A stretch of 35,449 nt of DNA from Leucogyrophana mollusca (Eukaryota > Basidiomycota > Agaricomycetes > Boletales): assembly GCA_021014945.1 (NCBI GenBank), contig MU266597.1, positions 1-35,449 of the forward strand, written 5' to 3'. The stretch's first letter is position 1, and each line of letters starts with the position of its first letter. This document shows positions 34,946 to 35,449 of the stretch, piece after piece. The notes below the pieces were generated by a model. The model saw nothing but the letters and a program-made list of their open reading frames with translations, did not search any database and had not been told where the DNA came from. Position numbers and translations under genes: made by a program.

Positions 34946-35045
34946 CAGTTCACACCCACACGCGAAGTGCGTCAATTCGGCCCACTTCGCATTTGCGAAT
35001 TGGGACGAATTACACTTCGCTTACTTCGGGGAAGTATGTGAACTG
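34946..35045. repeat. About 100-bp imperfect palindrome (possible MITE-like element)
   Basis: Ends are an exact 9-bp inverted pair: CAGTTCACA (34946-34954) and TGTGAACTG (35037-35045). Inside are nested inverted motifs GCGAAGTG / CACTTCGC and CAATTCG / CGAATTG. At the centre is a 24-base hairpin (34981-35004) with CCCACTTCGCA facing TGCGAATTGGG around a TT loop, one mismatch. A further short inverted pair (CTGAA/TTCAG) lies just to the left. The structure is compatible with a folded-back miniature element; no clear target-site duplication was confirmed. Confidence 0.65.
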
Positions 35046-35180
35046 CCTATTAATGATGTGCTCTCTCTCCCGCCAATCTTCCGCCTCCCCCTATCCACTG
35101 TCTCTGCTGCCTCTAGTAACATCAAGTCCCAGCTGCTATGCATGTTCAAACCACTATGTAATTTACTCTTTGCTCGCAGA

Positions 35181-35449
35181 TAATCACAAGGACGCTGAGT
35201 GTGAATTGCAGCGCTGCGAAGAGGAAGGTGTCCACGATGAGGTGGGGGATAGGACAAGTGATATAGTACGGTTCTGGGAGGTGTGTGGTGCAATGAATCA
35301 TGTCGAGCCGTCACTAATTGCGTGTTGTCGATGCAGCGCAAATAATCAACTTTCCCGCTCCTTTTTCGTGTTGCCATGGACATCCTGCCAGCTCAAGCAT
35401 CATCTGTGCCCCCGAATGTGTCTTCTCGTCCGCCAAGGAAATATGTACA
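35181..35449 (+). pseudogene. hAT transposase C-terminal (dimerisation) fragment, broken
   Basis: A frame from 35181 reads TSDIVRFWE just before a GTGTGT donor at 35281. After the CAG at 35336 the frame gives PLLFRVAMDILPAQASSVP and then, one base out of frame, ECVFSSAKE. These segments match the conserved hAT-family C-terminal dimerisation region, which lies at the transposase end. A TAA at 35343-35345 directly follows the apparent acceptor, and a 1-base loss occurs near 35410, so this copy is inactive. It runs off the right edge. The catalytic part is not seen upstream, so the element is either truncated or separated by other sequence. Confidence 0.68.

Overview
The window is fungal nuclear DNA, most likely from a wood- or litter-inhabiting agaricomycete (Basidiomycota). 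Genes are broken by many short introns (about 45-70 nt, GTRNGT donors, CTNAC-like branch points) and are tightly packed on both strands. Several families are typical of that group: O-methylsterigmatocystin-oxidoreductase-like P450s, a DUF6535 protein, a C2-TPR-CHAT protein, and multi-TM proteins of unknown function. No bacterial, viral or organellar gene was seen. Most coding regions had to be joined across introns by hand. The splice sites are therefore my models from GT/GC-AG signals, frame and family resemblance.

Layout. 1-985: decayed duplicate of the P450-2/ketopantoate-reductase intergenic unit. 1335-3473 and 4187-6321: two intact tandem P450 genes (minus). 6945-8507: ketopantoate reductase-like gene (plus). 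8630-10059: 7-TM-type membrane protein (minus), followed by 1.3 kb without a convincing gene. 11381-11786: possible small membrane protein. 12188-14288: M20 metallopeptidase (minus). 14503-15900: FAD synthetase (minus), divergent from 16157-17647 GDP-L-fucose synthase (plus). 17970-21215: DUF6535 protein. 21373-24567: two near-identical aldo/keto reductases produced by a tandem duplication that also left fragments of the DUF6535 gene and of the gmd gene between them. 25172-26938: GDP-mannose 4,6-dehydratase (minus). 27404-27485: intron-containing tRNA-Arg(CCT) (minus). 27556-31916: C2-TPR-CHAT protease-like gene (minus). 32451-34788: third P450 of the same family (plus). 34946-35045: palindromic element. 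35181-35449: broken hAT transposase end at the window edge.

How the genes relate. GDP-mannose 4,6-dehydratase and GDP-L-fucose synthase catalyse consecutive steps of GDP-L-fucose synthesis and lie about 7.5 kb apart. They are separated only by the DUF6535 gene and the duplicated reductases. The P450 and ketopantoate-reductase-like genes are divergently arranged and their shared intergenic region was duplicated together. The window shows repeated local duplication and decay. I see no clear new multi-gene system. The least usual features are the tandem-duplication scar, a triple-repeat insertion in FAD synthetase, very small exons, GC-AG introns, and the palindrome next to the hAT relic.
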